A DNA stretch of 64,000 nt, from assembly GCA_964036315.1 (NCBI GenBank), contig OZ038517.1, positions 13,986,272 to 14,050,271 of the forward strand, written 5' to 3'. Under the pieces are notes generated by a model that was not told the DNA's origin, made no database searches, and saw only the letters and a list, made by a program, of their open reading frames with translations. A program made the position numbers and the translations under genes. The stretch comes from Acanthosepion esculentum. Taxonomy: Eukaryota; Mollusca; Cephalopoda; Sepiida; Sepiidae. Positions within the stretch are counted from its first letter, which is position 1; each line of letters begins with the position of its first letter. Positions 19,340-30,370 of this stretch are shown piece after piece.

Positions 19340-20285
19340 GTGTAACAGCAAAATTGTCCAAATCATGTAACAGCATATTTGTCCATCCTACAAAATGTTT
19401 GATATCTAAAAAAAAAAAACACTAAACTAATCGAGTTTCTTTTTTTACACGTTTATCAGATAAGACGTTTAGCCATCTTGATAACATTTTTTGTAAGAAT
19501 CACTGAAAAATCTTTTGAGTTATTCAGCTAGAAATAGAGCACATTAAATCATTTTGTGTTAACCCCATTATGCCTTCCCGACTGAGAAATGATGAGAGGA
19601 AAATGATCATTCAGGCCTTCAGTAATGGTACTGACATTCATACTCTGGCTTACATCTTCAAAGTCCATTCAAGAACCATCAAGAGAACAGTGAATAAGTT
19701 TAAAAAATAATGAACAGTAGAGAGGAAAACTGGATCAGGTCACAACAGGAAGAGGGATTATCATTTCAACTTCGAGCTAAAGAGATCAATTAGAAAAGAT
19801 CCAACTCAATTCATAAGACGTTTGGCATGTGAGAGAGGAGATTCAAGTCTGACAGTCCAAAAGGCAGTGAAAAAAGTCATGAAAATGAAATCATACATAA
19901 AACATGTGAGGCACCTTGTTACTTCAGGACAGAAAGTTTGAAGGTTAGAGAGGGCAAAGATCATCTTTAATAAGTAGGAAAATGATCCGGGAATAATATA
20001 TATATATATATTTGTACTTTATTTCAATCCTTCATGGGCTTCTGATCCTTACCTGTGATTAATTAGTGATGAACATGGCATTTTCATTTATGATTCTTCT
20101 GTTAAACTTGGAGAGTAATTATACGTTCTGTTGCTCAAAGTAGAGCCCAATCGTGTTATAAAAATCACGGAGAATTCCAGTAAGATATCTTTAATCATTT
20201 CTAAGATACAACGGTTCAGAGCTTAATCTAACAATTAGACAATTTCGCTGTTACATTATTTGGACAATTTTGCTGCTACACCTGG
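19340..20285 (+). mobile_element. Tc1/mariner-type element, defective
   Basis: The left terminal repeat 'tgtaacagcaaaattgtcc' (about 19340) is mirrored at the right end by 'ttggacaattttgctgct' (20259-20276), with a second inner inverted block 'atgtaacagca' on the left. The N-terminal transposase relic lies between them, followed by a collapsed middle with (TA)n. The same 3' region recurs at 51176-51450 and a left end alone at 43651. Confidence 0.75.
19570..19940 (+). pseudogene. Tc1-type transposase N-terminus, broken
   Basis: From the ATG at 19570 the frame reads 'MPSRLRNDERKMIIQAFSNG', then 'SRTIKRTVNKF', a helix-turn-helix of the Tc1/mariner DNA-binding domain, and stops at 'KK'. The same frame continues with 'GSGHNRKRDYHFNFELKRSI' and 'RRLACERGDSSLTVQKAVKK', matching the second half of the paired domain. 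The DDE catalytic core is missing, replaced by AT-rich sequence, so it cannot be active. Confidence 0.75.
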
Positions 20286-20399
20286 TATTTGACATCAAAT
20301 GGAAGGATTATATTGAATCAATTGCTTGGTCTGCCATTAGGAAAGTAAGTTCAATGCTTTCTGCAAGACAATTTTTCTTGCCAGAATATATCTTTTTAT

Positions 20400-20460
20400 T
20401 CATTTACTTTTTTTTTTTAAAGTAACGTGTTAATGTCACTAAGATGCAAATGGTTCGACT
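20400..20460 (-). mobile_element. LINE 3'-end scrap
   Basis: A T-run and 'taatgtcactaagatgcaaa' correspond to the start of the common LINE 3' UTR seen at 14130. Confidence 0.4.
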
Positions 20461-20544
20461 GGGAATAAAAGCAAATGCAAAGACATTAGAAGAAGCTGTA
20501 AACCTATTCCTAAATGAGGAACAAGAGATAAACCTCTACTCGTG

Positions 20545-21305
20545 TTCAAAAGACTGGGGAGGAGTGTGAACCGGACGAGAGGCAACCCTTACACATTTAT
20601 AAGTCTACCATTCATTGGTGCTTTGAATATTGCTACCACATCTCATCTGGTGCTTCTGCTATATATTTAGAGATTCTTCATAAAATCCAAAGAAAAATTT
20701 GAAATGTTAATGGTCCAGAGCTGGCATCTCAGCTTCAGTCACACTCCCACCACCATAATGTAGCTGCCCTGTGCCTTTTCTAGAAATACTTTCATGGTAG
20801 TTGTTCAGATGAACTTTCCAATATGGTACATAGACTTTATGAATTTAAGTGCAGTACTAGTTTAGTAGCAAGGTCTCATTGTTTTACAGTTTAAATGGCC
20901 AAATTTAACTCTAAGTTCTCTGCTCACAGTTTCTTCTCTCACACTTCTCCTCTGTGGAACATCCTTCCGTCTTCTTGCTTTCCAGTCAACTTTGATCTTC
21001 AAAAGTTGAAATGCAATGTCATATTGGAAAGTTCATCTGAACAACTACCATGAAAGTATTTCTAGAAAAGGCACAGGGCAGCTACATTATGGTGGTGGGA
21101 GTGTGACTGAAGCTGAGATGCCAGGTCTGGACCATTAACATTTCAGATTTTTCTTTGGATTTTATGAAGAATCTCTAAATATATAGCAGAAGCACCAGAT
21201 GAGATGTGGTAGCAATATTCAAAGCACCAATGAATGGTAGACTTATAAATGTGTAAGGGTTGCCTCTCGTCCGGTTCACACTCCTCCCCAGTCTTTTGAA
21301 CACAA
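20545..21305. repeat. Inverted duplication of LINE RT tail
   Basis: The left arm 20545-20825 (plus strand, 'gaccggacg'-type start 'gtgaaccggacgagaggcaa') and the right arm 21025-21305 are reverse complements over about 280 bp with few differences. The spacer of about 200 bp contains the rest of the RT tail (LWN.LPSSCF). Both arms are LINE sequence, so the structure is a head-to-head duplication rather than a TIR transposon. Confidence 0.85.
20600..21020 (+). pseudogene. LINE RT C-terminus on plus strand
   Basis: Plus-strand codons follow the 5.4 kb copy in order: the 'CCHIWSGA' region (20637 on), 'ATSQLQSHSHHHNVAALCLF', 'NSKFSAHSFF' and 'LWNILPSSCFPVNFDLQKLK'. Stop codons and small indels interrupt it (for example TAG within the CLFYKYF motif). 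It lacks the catalytic domain. Confidence 0.65.
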
Positions 21306-21600
21306 GTTGAAATGCAATGTCAATCGTTATCTACTGTCTTCCTGATTACTCTTCTATTGTTCTCGCTCAATTTTCACTTGTGGAACTCTCTTCCGGCTTC
21401 TTGCTTTCCAGTCAACTTTGACCTTCAAAAATTTAAATGCAGTGTCAATCGTTATCTTTTGTCTTTATAATTCCTGTTCTTTTATTCTCTCTCTTTAATA
21501 ATGTTTTTCCTTTGCTTATATTCTTTCACACTCAGTAACCCCTTGAATCTTAGCGCCCTTCCTTGGGGTGAAATGATTGAAAAAATAAATAAATAAATAA
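21306..21600 (+). mobile_element. LINE 3' end with (AAAT)n tail
   Basis: RT tail codons ('LWNSLPASCFPVNFDLQKFK' type) are followed by the 3' UTR 'cactcagtaaccccttgaat' and 'ccttggggtgaaatgattg', ending in AAATAAATAAATAA. This is the plus-strand view of the 3' end found many times in reverse, and it shows the tail is an AAAT-type simple repeat. Confidence 0.75.
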
Positions 21601-22690
21601 ACAAACAAACATCTTGGCTGGAGATGCCCAATCCTCACTTTTCAGCCTTGACAGAATTTAAAAGTGTTTTCACGGATTTGTGATTATTTTTTTTCCCTAC
21701 CTTAGAAGCCCTTTTCCCCACAGATGAAATGTTGCTAGCCTTTCAATACTCAGACAAGTTACATTCCTTAGTTCCAGTAGTTCAGACCTTCACAGCTAGG
21801 ACCCATTATGCTACATACACAGAATCGACTCGGACTCATTTTCTTTGTATTCCATTAGTAAGGATGAAGTTGTATTCAGCTTCTTCCCCAGAACGGTTAT
21901 ATTTTGGAAAAGACTCCAGAGATGATGCTTTACTTATCACTACAAACTTAACCTCTAGTCTTAGTCTCGGGTCAACCATTATTTATCCTACATATAATCA
22001 GAATAGGCACTTCCTCTGACATTATTAGAACAACCTCATTCAGTAAGCCACTACCTTGAGTGGCTCTTAGTCCTTGTATAGGGTGAACAATAGTATAAAA
22101 GAATAAAAATTCCTTTTGCTTTCAGCTGGTACTATTTCTTAGTATAGTCAAACCAAAGACTGTTGCACAGTTCCCAGCGTCTGATTGTTCCTACTCTGTT
22201 GTGTCTGTTATTTTTGTATACCCTTTGAACAACCTTACCACCTGCCCTGTTGGTGGGGCATAGAAAACATTGACTGCATCCCTAAAAGAGGGGTAAGAAC
22301 TCAAAAAAGGTGGAGGCTACATTCGAAGTGGATACTTGCAGACTCTGGTATAAACTGTGTGTACTTTTTGCGACAGTATTAATCACAGAAAAATAAAATT
22401 TGTGTTGTGCGGAAATTAAAATAAAAACCAAAACAGAAAGGCTGACGACATTTAAATGCTATAGGCACATGCCCCAGTAAAAGGAGTGGGGCTGGCTCTC
22501 TTTTGCCACCAATAAGACAAGACATGTATTTTTACAAAAATCTACAAAACTAGCACGTATACCAAAGGGGATGATATATTTAATTATGCATTCAATTGTA
22601 TTTATTTTAGCCACATTGAAAACTATATACAAGTTCCTTTTTTTTTTTTTGACAGCATTAATCACAGAAAAAAAAGCAAATTTTTGTTGC
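21601..22690. other. Unannotated interval
   Basis: Includes a 96-codon open frame at 21729-22019 with mixed, non-repetitive composition but no family I recognise and no flanking splice sites I trust. No repeat ends are seen. It could be an old retroelement or host sequence. Confidence 0.4.
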
Positions 22691-22694
22691 CAAA

Positions 22695-22925
22695 CTATCT
22701 TACATATTTATAAGTCTACCATTGATCCAGGCTTCAAATATTATTGCCACATCTGGTCTGGTGCTCTTCCTATACATCTAGAGATTCTTGATAAAGAATC
22801 TGCAATATTAATGGTCCTGACCCGGCATCTCTGCTTCAATCACTAACTCACCATGATACTGTAGCTTTCCTGTGCTTTTCTATAAATACTTTCATAATAA
22901 TCATTTTGTTAAACTTTCCTCTTTG
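22695..22925 (+). pseudogene. LINE RT tail fragment
   Basis: Plus-strand codons read 'TILHIYKSTIDPGFKYYCHI' and 'WSGALPIHLEILDKESA', then a decayed 'SAFLCFSINTF' region. It corresponds to the segment at 6.8 kb in the opposite orientation. Host-like sequence interrupts it before the 3' end at 23215. Confidence 0.65.
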
Positions 22926-23214
22926 ATTCATTGTAAATATTCATTTTTAAATGTTATTTTTTATCCACTCACCTCCCCTAGACAAATTCTGCATATGGGA
23001 ACTAGTTCGGACTACATAGAGACTCTTAATAGCTGGCTGTAGTAAGAACGGTAAGTTAGAATGTGCTATTTTTGTGTGGTATGTTTGAGTCACTAATTGT
23101 GACTAGCTAAGTTTAAGATAAGAGATGGAAGACCAGCCTTCTCCTATCCCATCCCCCGGACCTTGTGCCTCTTTTTTATATTACTCAAAATAAATATTGC
23201 TTTTCTCTCTGGTT

Positions 23215-23475
23215 CTATGCAAAGTTTCTTCTCCCACACTTCTCGGTTGTGGAACTCTTCTGGTCTTTTGCTTTCCAGTCAAGTTTTCTTAAAGAAATAT
23301 AAGTGCAATGTCAATCGTTATCTACCGACTTCTTAATTCCTGTTCTTTTGTCCTTATTCCTTAATGTTTTTCTTTTTCTTATATTCTTTCACACTCAGTA
23401 ACCTCTTGTGTCTTAGTGGTTTTATTGCCTTGTTTGGTATAAAATCGTTAATAAATAAATAAATAAATTATAAAT
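23215..23475 (+). mobile_element. LINE 3' end with AAAT tail
   Basis: Resumes the same LINE after about 290 bp of insertion ('ctatgcaaagtttcttctcc', 'cactcagtaacctcttgtg') and ends in AATAAATAAATAAATTA. Confidence 0.7.
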
Positions 23476-24089
23476 TCTCATAATGCAAATAATTAAATAA
23501 AATAGAAATAAAAGTAAAATTTGAAAGGCTTTGAATCATCTGGTATATAATGCTATAACCGCCAATAAAAAGAGTTGGCTCATTCTCTTTTGCCAACAGA
23601 CCACAGCGCAAGATGTCTATTTTAGCTCTTCTACAAAACTATGACTGCAAACACATACCCAAGGAGATGTTATATTCATTATGTAGCCACATTGCAAAAC
23701 AGACCTATGCGTACCTTTTTCTTGACTCCAGCCAGCCTTATGTGACTAATATTCGACGTTAAATAACCAAACAAATATTGTTATGGCATTAAATTAACTG
23801 TCCTAACCCTAACCACCTTGTCACATTCACTTTTGTGGTTTTCTCAAAAATGCAACATTTGTTTTGCTGAGTTTTGTCTAGACTGTCCTAGAAAATAACA
23901 AGTAAAATAAACTGCAATTTCGAGAGCTCGACCAATCATCCCACACAAGCACAAAAAAAAAAAACAAGATCTGGTTATTAGTAACAGAATGTAGATATGG
24001 CTATGCCAACAGATCACAGGAATGCAAAACAAAGTGAAAACTTGGGAAAATATGAGAACCTCAACCAGAAAGTAAAAATATTTTAGAGT

Positions 24090-24310
24090 AATGATTCCCA
24101 ATATACACCCTTAGCTTACTATACCAACAGAATAAGGGGGCAATTCGAGAATTGTTTTCTAGTGAGCTCAAATTTCATTTTGCATTATTATTTCATGATT
24201 AAAAGGATCAAAGTATATTACAGAATAAGCTTTTATTCAAATATTTTATATTTCGGCCTTTCAGTTCTCTATTAAATGTTTAATAATGAAACAATTTTGG
24301 TAAATATATC
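24090..24310. mobile_element. hAT-type relic, truncated copy
   Basis: Starts 'taatgattcccaat' and shares 'agaataagggggcaattcg' and 'attacagaataagcttt' with the longer copy at 24453, without the tandem GGTGGGG block and without a right end. Confidence 0.55.
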
Positions 24311-24452
24311 TGTTAAAATGAGATGTCAGTGTTATTTTCATTTTTGTGTCATTTAGACGACAATTTATCCATCGCACCCTGTATTAATGGACGAGTTTGG
24401 AATCACAAGTATGAATTGGTTATTTACTATTTATTTGTATGTATGTCTAGGG

Positions 24453-24965
24453 CAATGATTCCCAACGTGAGGTGCATACCCCACCGGTGGGGTATGGTAA
24501 TATGCCGGTGGGGTATGGTAATATGCTGGTGGGGGGCATGCGTAGGATGTGCACCCTTCGGCTTACTATACCAAAAGAATAAGGGGGCAATTCGAGAATG
24601 AGTTATAATAACAGTGAATTGTTTTCTAGTGAGCTCAAATTTCATTTGCATTATTATTTCACGATTAAAATGATCAAAGTATATTACAGAATAAGCTTTC
24701 ATTCAAATATTTTATATTTTTGCCTTTCAGTTTTCTATTATATGTTTGGAAACTATAACTGTCTTTTTGTTTTTTTAATTTCTCTCTTTCATGGACGCCA
24801 TCGTCTTTGGAGGCTTGTTTAGAGACCAAGTTAATGGCCTTTTAAACTTTCTTCACGTGAATTGCAGTAAAATTTTGAATGTGTAAGTATTAAATATTAC
24901 AGGGTGCACCAGAATTTTAGAAATACCAAAGTGGGCCATAACTCGAAATCGGTTGGGAACCACTG
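24453..24965. mobile_element. Non-autonomous hAT-type element
   Basis: Left end 'caatgattcccaacg' and right end 'cggttgggaaccactg' fit hAT inverted repeats (CAGTGGTTCCCAACC). Near the left end a unit 'ccggtggggtatggtaatat' is repeated in tandem at 24484-24535. No transposase codons remain. The 8-bp target duplication is not obvious. Confidence 0.65.
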
Positions 24966-25214
24966 TTTTAGAAGAAGGTCTCATCATCCTCAGTGCCCAT
25001 CATACAGTTATCATCCCAAATTCTATTCATATTGTCTTCACTCCTCTCCTTTAAAATAATTTTATTCCAAATTGCCATATTGAGCTAACAAGTAGCAAAT
25101 TGGTCTAGATTTGAAATCCCAGTGCTACTAAATTCTGAATTAAAGACTGGATTAGTTTTAAGAATTAATATTATTAGGCTCCACCTCGATTATATACCAA
25201 CAGATTGATTACCT

Positions 25215-25245
<31 letters not shown>

Positions 25246-25694
25246 TTTATTCCAAATTTCCATATTGAGCTAACAAGTAGAAAATTGGATTACTTTTGTA
25301 ATCCTAGTGCTATTAAATTCTGAATTGACTTACTTCACATTAGTAGCCTAAATTAGTCATTCTATTTGATAGCTATGCTTAAAAGTTACATATAGTGAAA
25401 TTCAAAATTTAACAACACTGGTGTTTTAACAGTCAACTCTGCCGAAAAATATGTTTTCGCAAATACAGAAACAAATAGATTCTACTATAGTAAAAAAAAT
25501 GGAAGGCTCTGTTAATGATTTTGTTATCAAAAAACAAAAAATGAAATAAATAAATATCCTCCTCATAACAGTCTCTTTGTTCATCAAATATTGATCATCT
25601 ACAAGCAGTGCTGCCAGACTGAGCTACCAAATCGTGAATTAGGTTAAATTTAAAAGTCTATCACTACAGAACTGACTTTCTTCTCGTAATGGAG
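24966..25694. other. Interval with short direct repeats and (TA)n
   Basis: 'ttttattccaaattgccata' and 'gagctaacaagtag' are repeated at 25061 and 25246, separated by a (TA)n run at 25217-25245. Otherwise there is no recognisable content. Confidence 0.5.
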
Positions 25695-26095
25695 AGCATA
25701 CTTGAGGCATCAGAGATGCGGCTCTACAGAAGGATGTTGAGAATATCATGGACGAAACGTGTGAGCAACAAGGAAATTTGTAAGGAAAATGGGAACAAAA
25801 ATGACAATTGTATTCAAAATCAAAAAAAAGGCAGTCAAAATTTCTGGGACACATAATGAGGAAAGAGAGCTTGGAGAATTTGACACTCAGAGGACATACT
25901 GAAGTCAAGTGAGACTGAGGGAAATCTAACGAGCTTGTGTAAATGGATGGCAAGATAGGAGAGACTGGGAGGAATAGTAATTGGGTAAATATTGCTTAAG
26001 CCTACAAAGGATAGGAAGTTGTGGAGAGCCATGGTTTTGATTTATTCTGAAAAGAGACTGCACACAAAGGAAGGCCAATATATCCTAATCTGTTT
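25695..26095 (+). pseudogene. RTE-type LINE C-terminus, decayed copy
   Basis: Plus-strand codons resemble 'AEMRLYRRMLRISWTKRVSN', then 'LGHIMRKESLENLTL'-like text with frameshifts, and end with 'gaatagtaattgggtaaata' and 'taggaagttgtggagagcca'. This is the known C-terminal signature of RTE/BovB-like reverse transcriptases. It parallels the better copy at 26363. Confidence 0.6.
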
Positions 26096-26362
26096 TAAAA
26101 ATTGTCAAGTTCCAAATTTAATGGCATTGGGCTTTCAAAAGCAGACAAATCTTGAGTGAACAACAGCAAATATAGAAAGAAGAGGTTCAAATGTCTGAAG
26201 AATATTGCAGAGTTCCAAACTTTCTTAAAAAATAATGGCAGAACAGGGAATGACAAAGATAACTAAGAAGGAAAATGTGGAGAGCCATCATTGTCTATGA
26301 TTTGAAGGGATATACTATATAGAAGATGATTTATCGTTTTTTTTTTGTTTTTTATGGCTTAT

Positions 26363-26681
26363 CAAGAAGAGGAGATTTGAGGCAATAGAAATGTGGCTCT
26401 ACAGAAGGATGCTGAGAATACCATGGATGGAACATGTGAGCAACAAGAGAGTTTTAAGGAAAATGGAAACAAATGGGGCATTTATATTTAGAATCAAAAT
26501 GAGATTTAAAATTTATGGACACATAATGAGGAAAGAGGACTTAGAAAATTTGACACTCACAGTATTGAAGGCAAGAGGGTCAGAGAGAAACAGGGAAACC
26601 TACGTAAAATGTTTACAACTACAAAAAATAGGAGGGTGTGGAGAGCCATTACCAACCTACTTAATGAGCATGTGTAAATAA
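26363..26681 (+). pseudogene. RTE-type LINE C-terminus
   Basis: Open plus-strand segment of 96 codons with 'MWLYRRMLRIPWMEHVSNKR', 'IYGHIMRKEDLENLTLTVL' and 'LQLQKIGGCGEPLPTYL'. The string Y-RRML-I-W-HVSN-VL followed by GHIMRK is characteristic of the RTE clade just before its stop. The catalytic RT domain is absent. The last part becomes the unit of the minisatellite that follows. Confidence 0.75.
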
Positions 26682-27230
26682 AGAGCAGAACATAGACTGC
26701 GAGGGAGAGTAAGGGGGACAGGTATTGCTTACAGCTACAAAAGATAGGAAGTTGTGGAGAGTCATGACCAACCTACATAATGAGCTTGTGTAAATGGATA
26801 GCAGAACATGGACTGTGAGGCAGAGTAAGTGACAGATATTGTTTACAGCTACAAAAATAGGAAGTTGCGGAGAGTCATGACCAACCTACTTAATGAGCTT
26901 GTGTAAATGGATAGCAGAACATGGACTGTGAGGCAGAGTAAGTGACAGATATTGTTTACAGCTACAAAAATAGGAAGTTGCGGAGAGTCATGACCAACCT
27001 ACTTAATGAGCTTGTGTAAATGGATAGCAGAACATGGACTGTGAGGCAGAGTAAGTGACAGATATTGTTTACAGCTACAAAAATAGGAAGTTGCGGAGAG
27101 TCATGACCAACCTACTTAATGAGCTTGTGTAAATGGATGGCCTAACATGGATTGGGAGGGAGAGTAAAGGGACACATATTGCTTAGAGCTACAAAGAATA
27201 GGAAGCTGTGGAGAGTCATGATTACCCACA
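26656..27230 (+). repeat. 113-bp minisatellite derived from RTE coding end
   Basis: The 'cctacttaatgagc' mark occurs at 26656, 26772, 26885, 26998 and 27111 (spacing 116, 113, 113, 113). The three central units are practically identical, while the outer ones are diverged and blend into RTE coding sequence. The unit is not a multiple of three, so it is not an extended protein. Confidence 0.9.
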
Positions 27231-27466
27231 TCCTGAAGAGACATTGAACATCAAAAAAGTCCAACATATCTCCACTTGTTTTAAAACTAGCCCAAGAAAG
27301 TAACTAGTTGCGAAGTTCCAAATTTAGTAGCCCTAAAAAGAAGGCAAAGCTTGAGTGAACAACAACAAACAATCAAAGACAAGGTTCAACTGTCTAAATA
27401 TTGCATCATTCCAAACTTTCTTTTTACAAAGAATATAAAACCTGAAAGTGAAAATTCCAACCTTAC

Positions 27467-27533
27467 CATCTGAGAATGATCCATTGAGTAATTCCACATT
27501 GACATGTACACTTCCAATTGGCTCCAAGCGTAG
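27467..27533 (-). CDS. Candidate host exon, novel-PKC-like C2 end
   Basis: On the minus strand a long pyrimidine tract ending 'cttcttttttag' precedes 67 bases that end in 'cagatg|gtaagg', a good donor. In phase 0 it encodes 22 codons, 'LRLEPIGSVHVNVELLNGSF' then SD plus one base. The pattern LEP-G-V-V---L-GSF resembles the end of the C2 domain in novel protein kinase C (epsilon/eta type). The flanking introns contain only repeats. A second frame is also open, so the assignment rests on splice sites plus similarity judged from memory. If right, the whole window is intronic to a minus-strand gene. No neighbouring exon was found. Confidence 0.4.
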
Positions 27534-27562
27534 CTAAAAAAGAAGAAAACAAAATAAAATTG

Positions 27563-27582
27563 ATATATATATATATATATAT
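27563..27582. repeat. (TA)n microsatellite
   Basis: Short TA run immediately upstream (minus-strand sense) of the candidate exon's pyrimidine tract. Confidence 0.9.
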
Positions 27583-27914
27583 GCTGACATATTAACAAAT
27601 ATTTGCTTTGTTACTTTAATAATATAACATAATACAACAAATAGAACATGAATTATTATAATTTAATTAATAATATAACAACTTCAATGCAAGCCGCACA
27701 TATAAAAAAAAATTTTTTAAATTCTAATTTGGAAGAAAAATTTAAAATTGAAAAAATTGACACGAATGAACATGTAAAGAGAATTAAAAATTCATGAACA
27801 GGCACGTGTAAAAAATGTAAAACTTATATCATGTTTGTATACATAACGGATTAAAAAAGACGCGAGAAAAATGAAAAAAAATTTGAAAAAAAAAATAAGA
27901 TGGAAATAAACTTA

Positions 27915-28085
27915 TTTAGAAAAATACGACAAACTGGAAAAGTTTTTCTGACATATTTCATCCGTTGGATTTCATCAGACTGGGATTTGTTGACATGCGC
28001 ATGGAACGAGAGATGCAGGTAGTTTCAAAAGTTTTTGAAAGAATATTCATTCCTGCCAAATTCATCTGTATTCTTTTTCTAAATA
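27915..28085 (-). mobile_element. Dispersed repeat with hammerhead-like motif, copy 1
   Basis: Shares 'ggatttcatcagactggg', 'tttgttgacat' and 'gttttcaaaagttttt'-like text with 32360-32530. On the minus strand it includes the compact motif at 27955-27978. It is a probable fragment of a PLE-derived repeat. Confidence 0.5.
27955..27978 (-). ncRNA. Minimal hammerhead-like motif
   Basis: Minus strand: CTGATGA, one extra A, stem ATCC, loop AAC, stem GGAT, then GAAAT. Both core boxes (CTGATGA and GAAA) are intact. It has the short helix II and extra unpaired base seen at the other motifs in this window. Flanking strands for helix I are not obvious. Confidence 0.5.
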
Positions 28086-28122
28086 CTGTTTGCTGATATA
28101 TACAATTATACAAAATTATATA

Positions 28123-28639
28123 TCTCTATCTATAAAAGGCAGGATGTGTGTGTGTGTGTAATGAATGCACGGCCACAATTTTCAACGGATTTGCACCAAA
28201 ATTTACATGCACATGTTCCAAGTTAGTGGAAAGGCCAAGACCGAATTTGAATTTCCCAACTCCCATCGATAGTGGAAATAATCGATAGTATGATAACAAT
28301 TTTTATAACTTGGAAATAATTTTGTGAATAATCAAAATTAATTGCGAAATCCAGTGAAAGTCATCCATGAAATAAAAATAATTGTTTATATGGAAAGTAA
28401 GGACCTACACACATCAAATTGTCTTTAAATAAAGTGGTGGCAGAAGAATTATCATTGGACTTTTAAAAGGTAAGCTTAAATATTAATGCAATACTTGCAG
28501 TGATCAATTTTGAGTTATTCTGTAGCTTATTGTTGCCTATCGTATCTACTCCTCCTTACCTATTGTGATGAAGGCCCAACCAAGAACACTCCACAGGAAC
28601 TAGCTTAAATGCTACCCAATAGGGCAGCTTTTAAGCTAG
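28123..28639 (+). mobile_element. Chimeric Helitron (B-type 5' end, A-type 3' end)
   Basis: Begins after an A with 'TCTCTATCTATAAAAGGCAG', the 5' end of family B. After 'tggaaataatcgata' it switches to the family A body and ends with A's 40-nt hairpin and CTAG (28600-28639). It lacks Rep/Hel codons. The next Helitron starts at 28640 with no spacer. The switch point shows family ends have been exchanged. Confidence 0.75.
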
Positions 28640-29413
28640 TCTCTATCTATAAAAGGCAAGATGTGTGTGTGTGTGTGTGTGTGTAACAAATGCACGGCTG
28701 CAATTTACGAAGGATTTGCACCAAAATTTAGATGCACATGCTCCAAGTTAGCGGGAAGCAAAGACCAAGGTTGCATTTCCCAACTCACATCGATAATGGA
28801 AATAATCGATTTGTTTCATGCTTCTACGGCAGTTTTCATGTAGTTTGCAGACATTTTCTACTGGCCAGAGTGAGAGCCTATAGCTGGCTGCCACGAATAG
28901 GCAGGAAGATTCTATTGGACAGCGTGAGAGCCAACAGCTGACTGACACGAATGTTAGCTAGCATGCAAACAAAAAAAAAAAAAATCGATAGCAGCATTCG
29001 TCACAAGTGTGAAAAATTAAAATCTGCATGGCACTTTACTCCAATTGGCTCATTTGCTTGCTTAAACTCAACGTTGATTCTGATTCCGCAGAACTGGGTT
29101 GGGTGTGAAAAATTATTTGTTCTTAACATTTTTTCATTCGGTTTTTCCAGTTACGAGTCCTTTTTTAAAGCTGATTGTTTTGTGTTCATTTTGTTTAGTT
29201 CTTTTTTCATAACAGATTTAATGTTTAGTATAGAGCTTAGAAAAAATTTGCAGTGTGAGATAGGCAAGAAGTAAGGCATGTAGCAACATCAGCACGGCAA
29301 AGGGCACTACTTTAAAGGCAAAGAAGGGCAAAAATATTTGAAGTGATAGCGATTGCTGTACGAGTCGTATGATTTTTGAATCAAGCACGGGCAACGCCGG
29401 GCCATGCTGCTAG
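28640..29413 (+). mobile_element. Full-length non-autonomous Helitron B
   Basis: Runs from 'TCTCTATCTATAAAAGGCAA' to 'gccatgctgCTAG' followed by T (774 bp). A GC-rich hairpin-forming segment ('cgggcaacgccggg') lies about 10 bp before the CTAG, as in Helitrons. Internal short frames have no Rep or helicase motifs. Truncated or inverted copies lie at 11013, 16025 and 61454. Confidence 0.8.
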
Positions 29414-29539
29414 TTATTATATCAAATAAACTTATTCAGACAACAGACCCCTTGAAAAATGGATAATTCCAAGAAACTTCAAAGTCAGGGAAACAATATC
29501 AAAAATTGATATAGTTAAGTAATTTTTCTACATATAATA

Positions 29540-30370
29540 TATATATATGATATATAATATAATATATATTATAATATATATATATGATATATAATATAAT
29601 ATATATTATAATATATATATATGATATATAATATAATATATATTATAATATATATATATGATATATAATATAATATATATTATAATATATATATATGATA
29701 TATAATATAATATATATTATAATATATATATATGATATATAATATAATATATATTATAATATATATATATGATATATAATATAATATATATTATAATATA
29801 TATATATGATATATAATATAATATATATTATAATATATATATATGATATATAATATAATATATATTATAATATATATATATGATATATAATATAATATAT
29901 ATTATAATATATATATATGATATATAATATAATATATATTATAATATATATATATGATATATAATATAATATATATTATAATATATATATATGATATATA
30001 ATATAATATATATTATAATATATATATATGATATATAATATAATATATATTATAATATATATATATGATATATAATATAATATATATTATAATATATATA
30101 TATGATATATAATATAATATATATTATAATATATATATATGATATATAATATAATATATATTATAATATATATATATGATATATAATATAATATATATTA
30201 TAATATATATATATGATATATAATATAATATATATTATAATATATATATATGATATATAATATAATATATATTATAATATATATATATGATATATAATAT
30301 AATATATATTATAATATATATATATGATATATAATATAATATATATTATAATATATATATATGATATATA
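29540..30370. repeat. 37-bp TA-rich satellite, about 23 units
   Basis: The single G in each unit falls at 29549, 29586, 29623 and so on to 30363, exactly every 37 bp. The rest is only A and T arranged as near-palindromes. Units are essentially identical. Strong cruciform potential is expected from the sequence. Confidence 0.95.

Noticed and set aside
24484..24535. Splicing or regulatory array of GGTGGGG
   Set aside because: It is a short tandem duplication inside the left end of a hAT relic.
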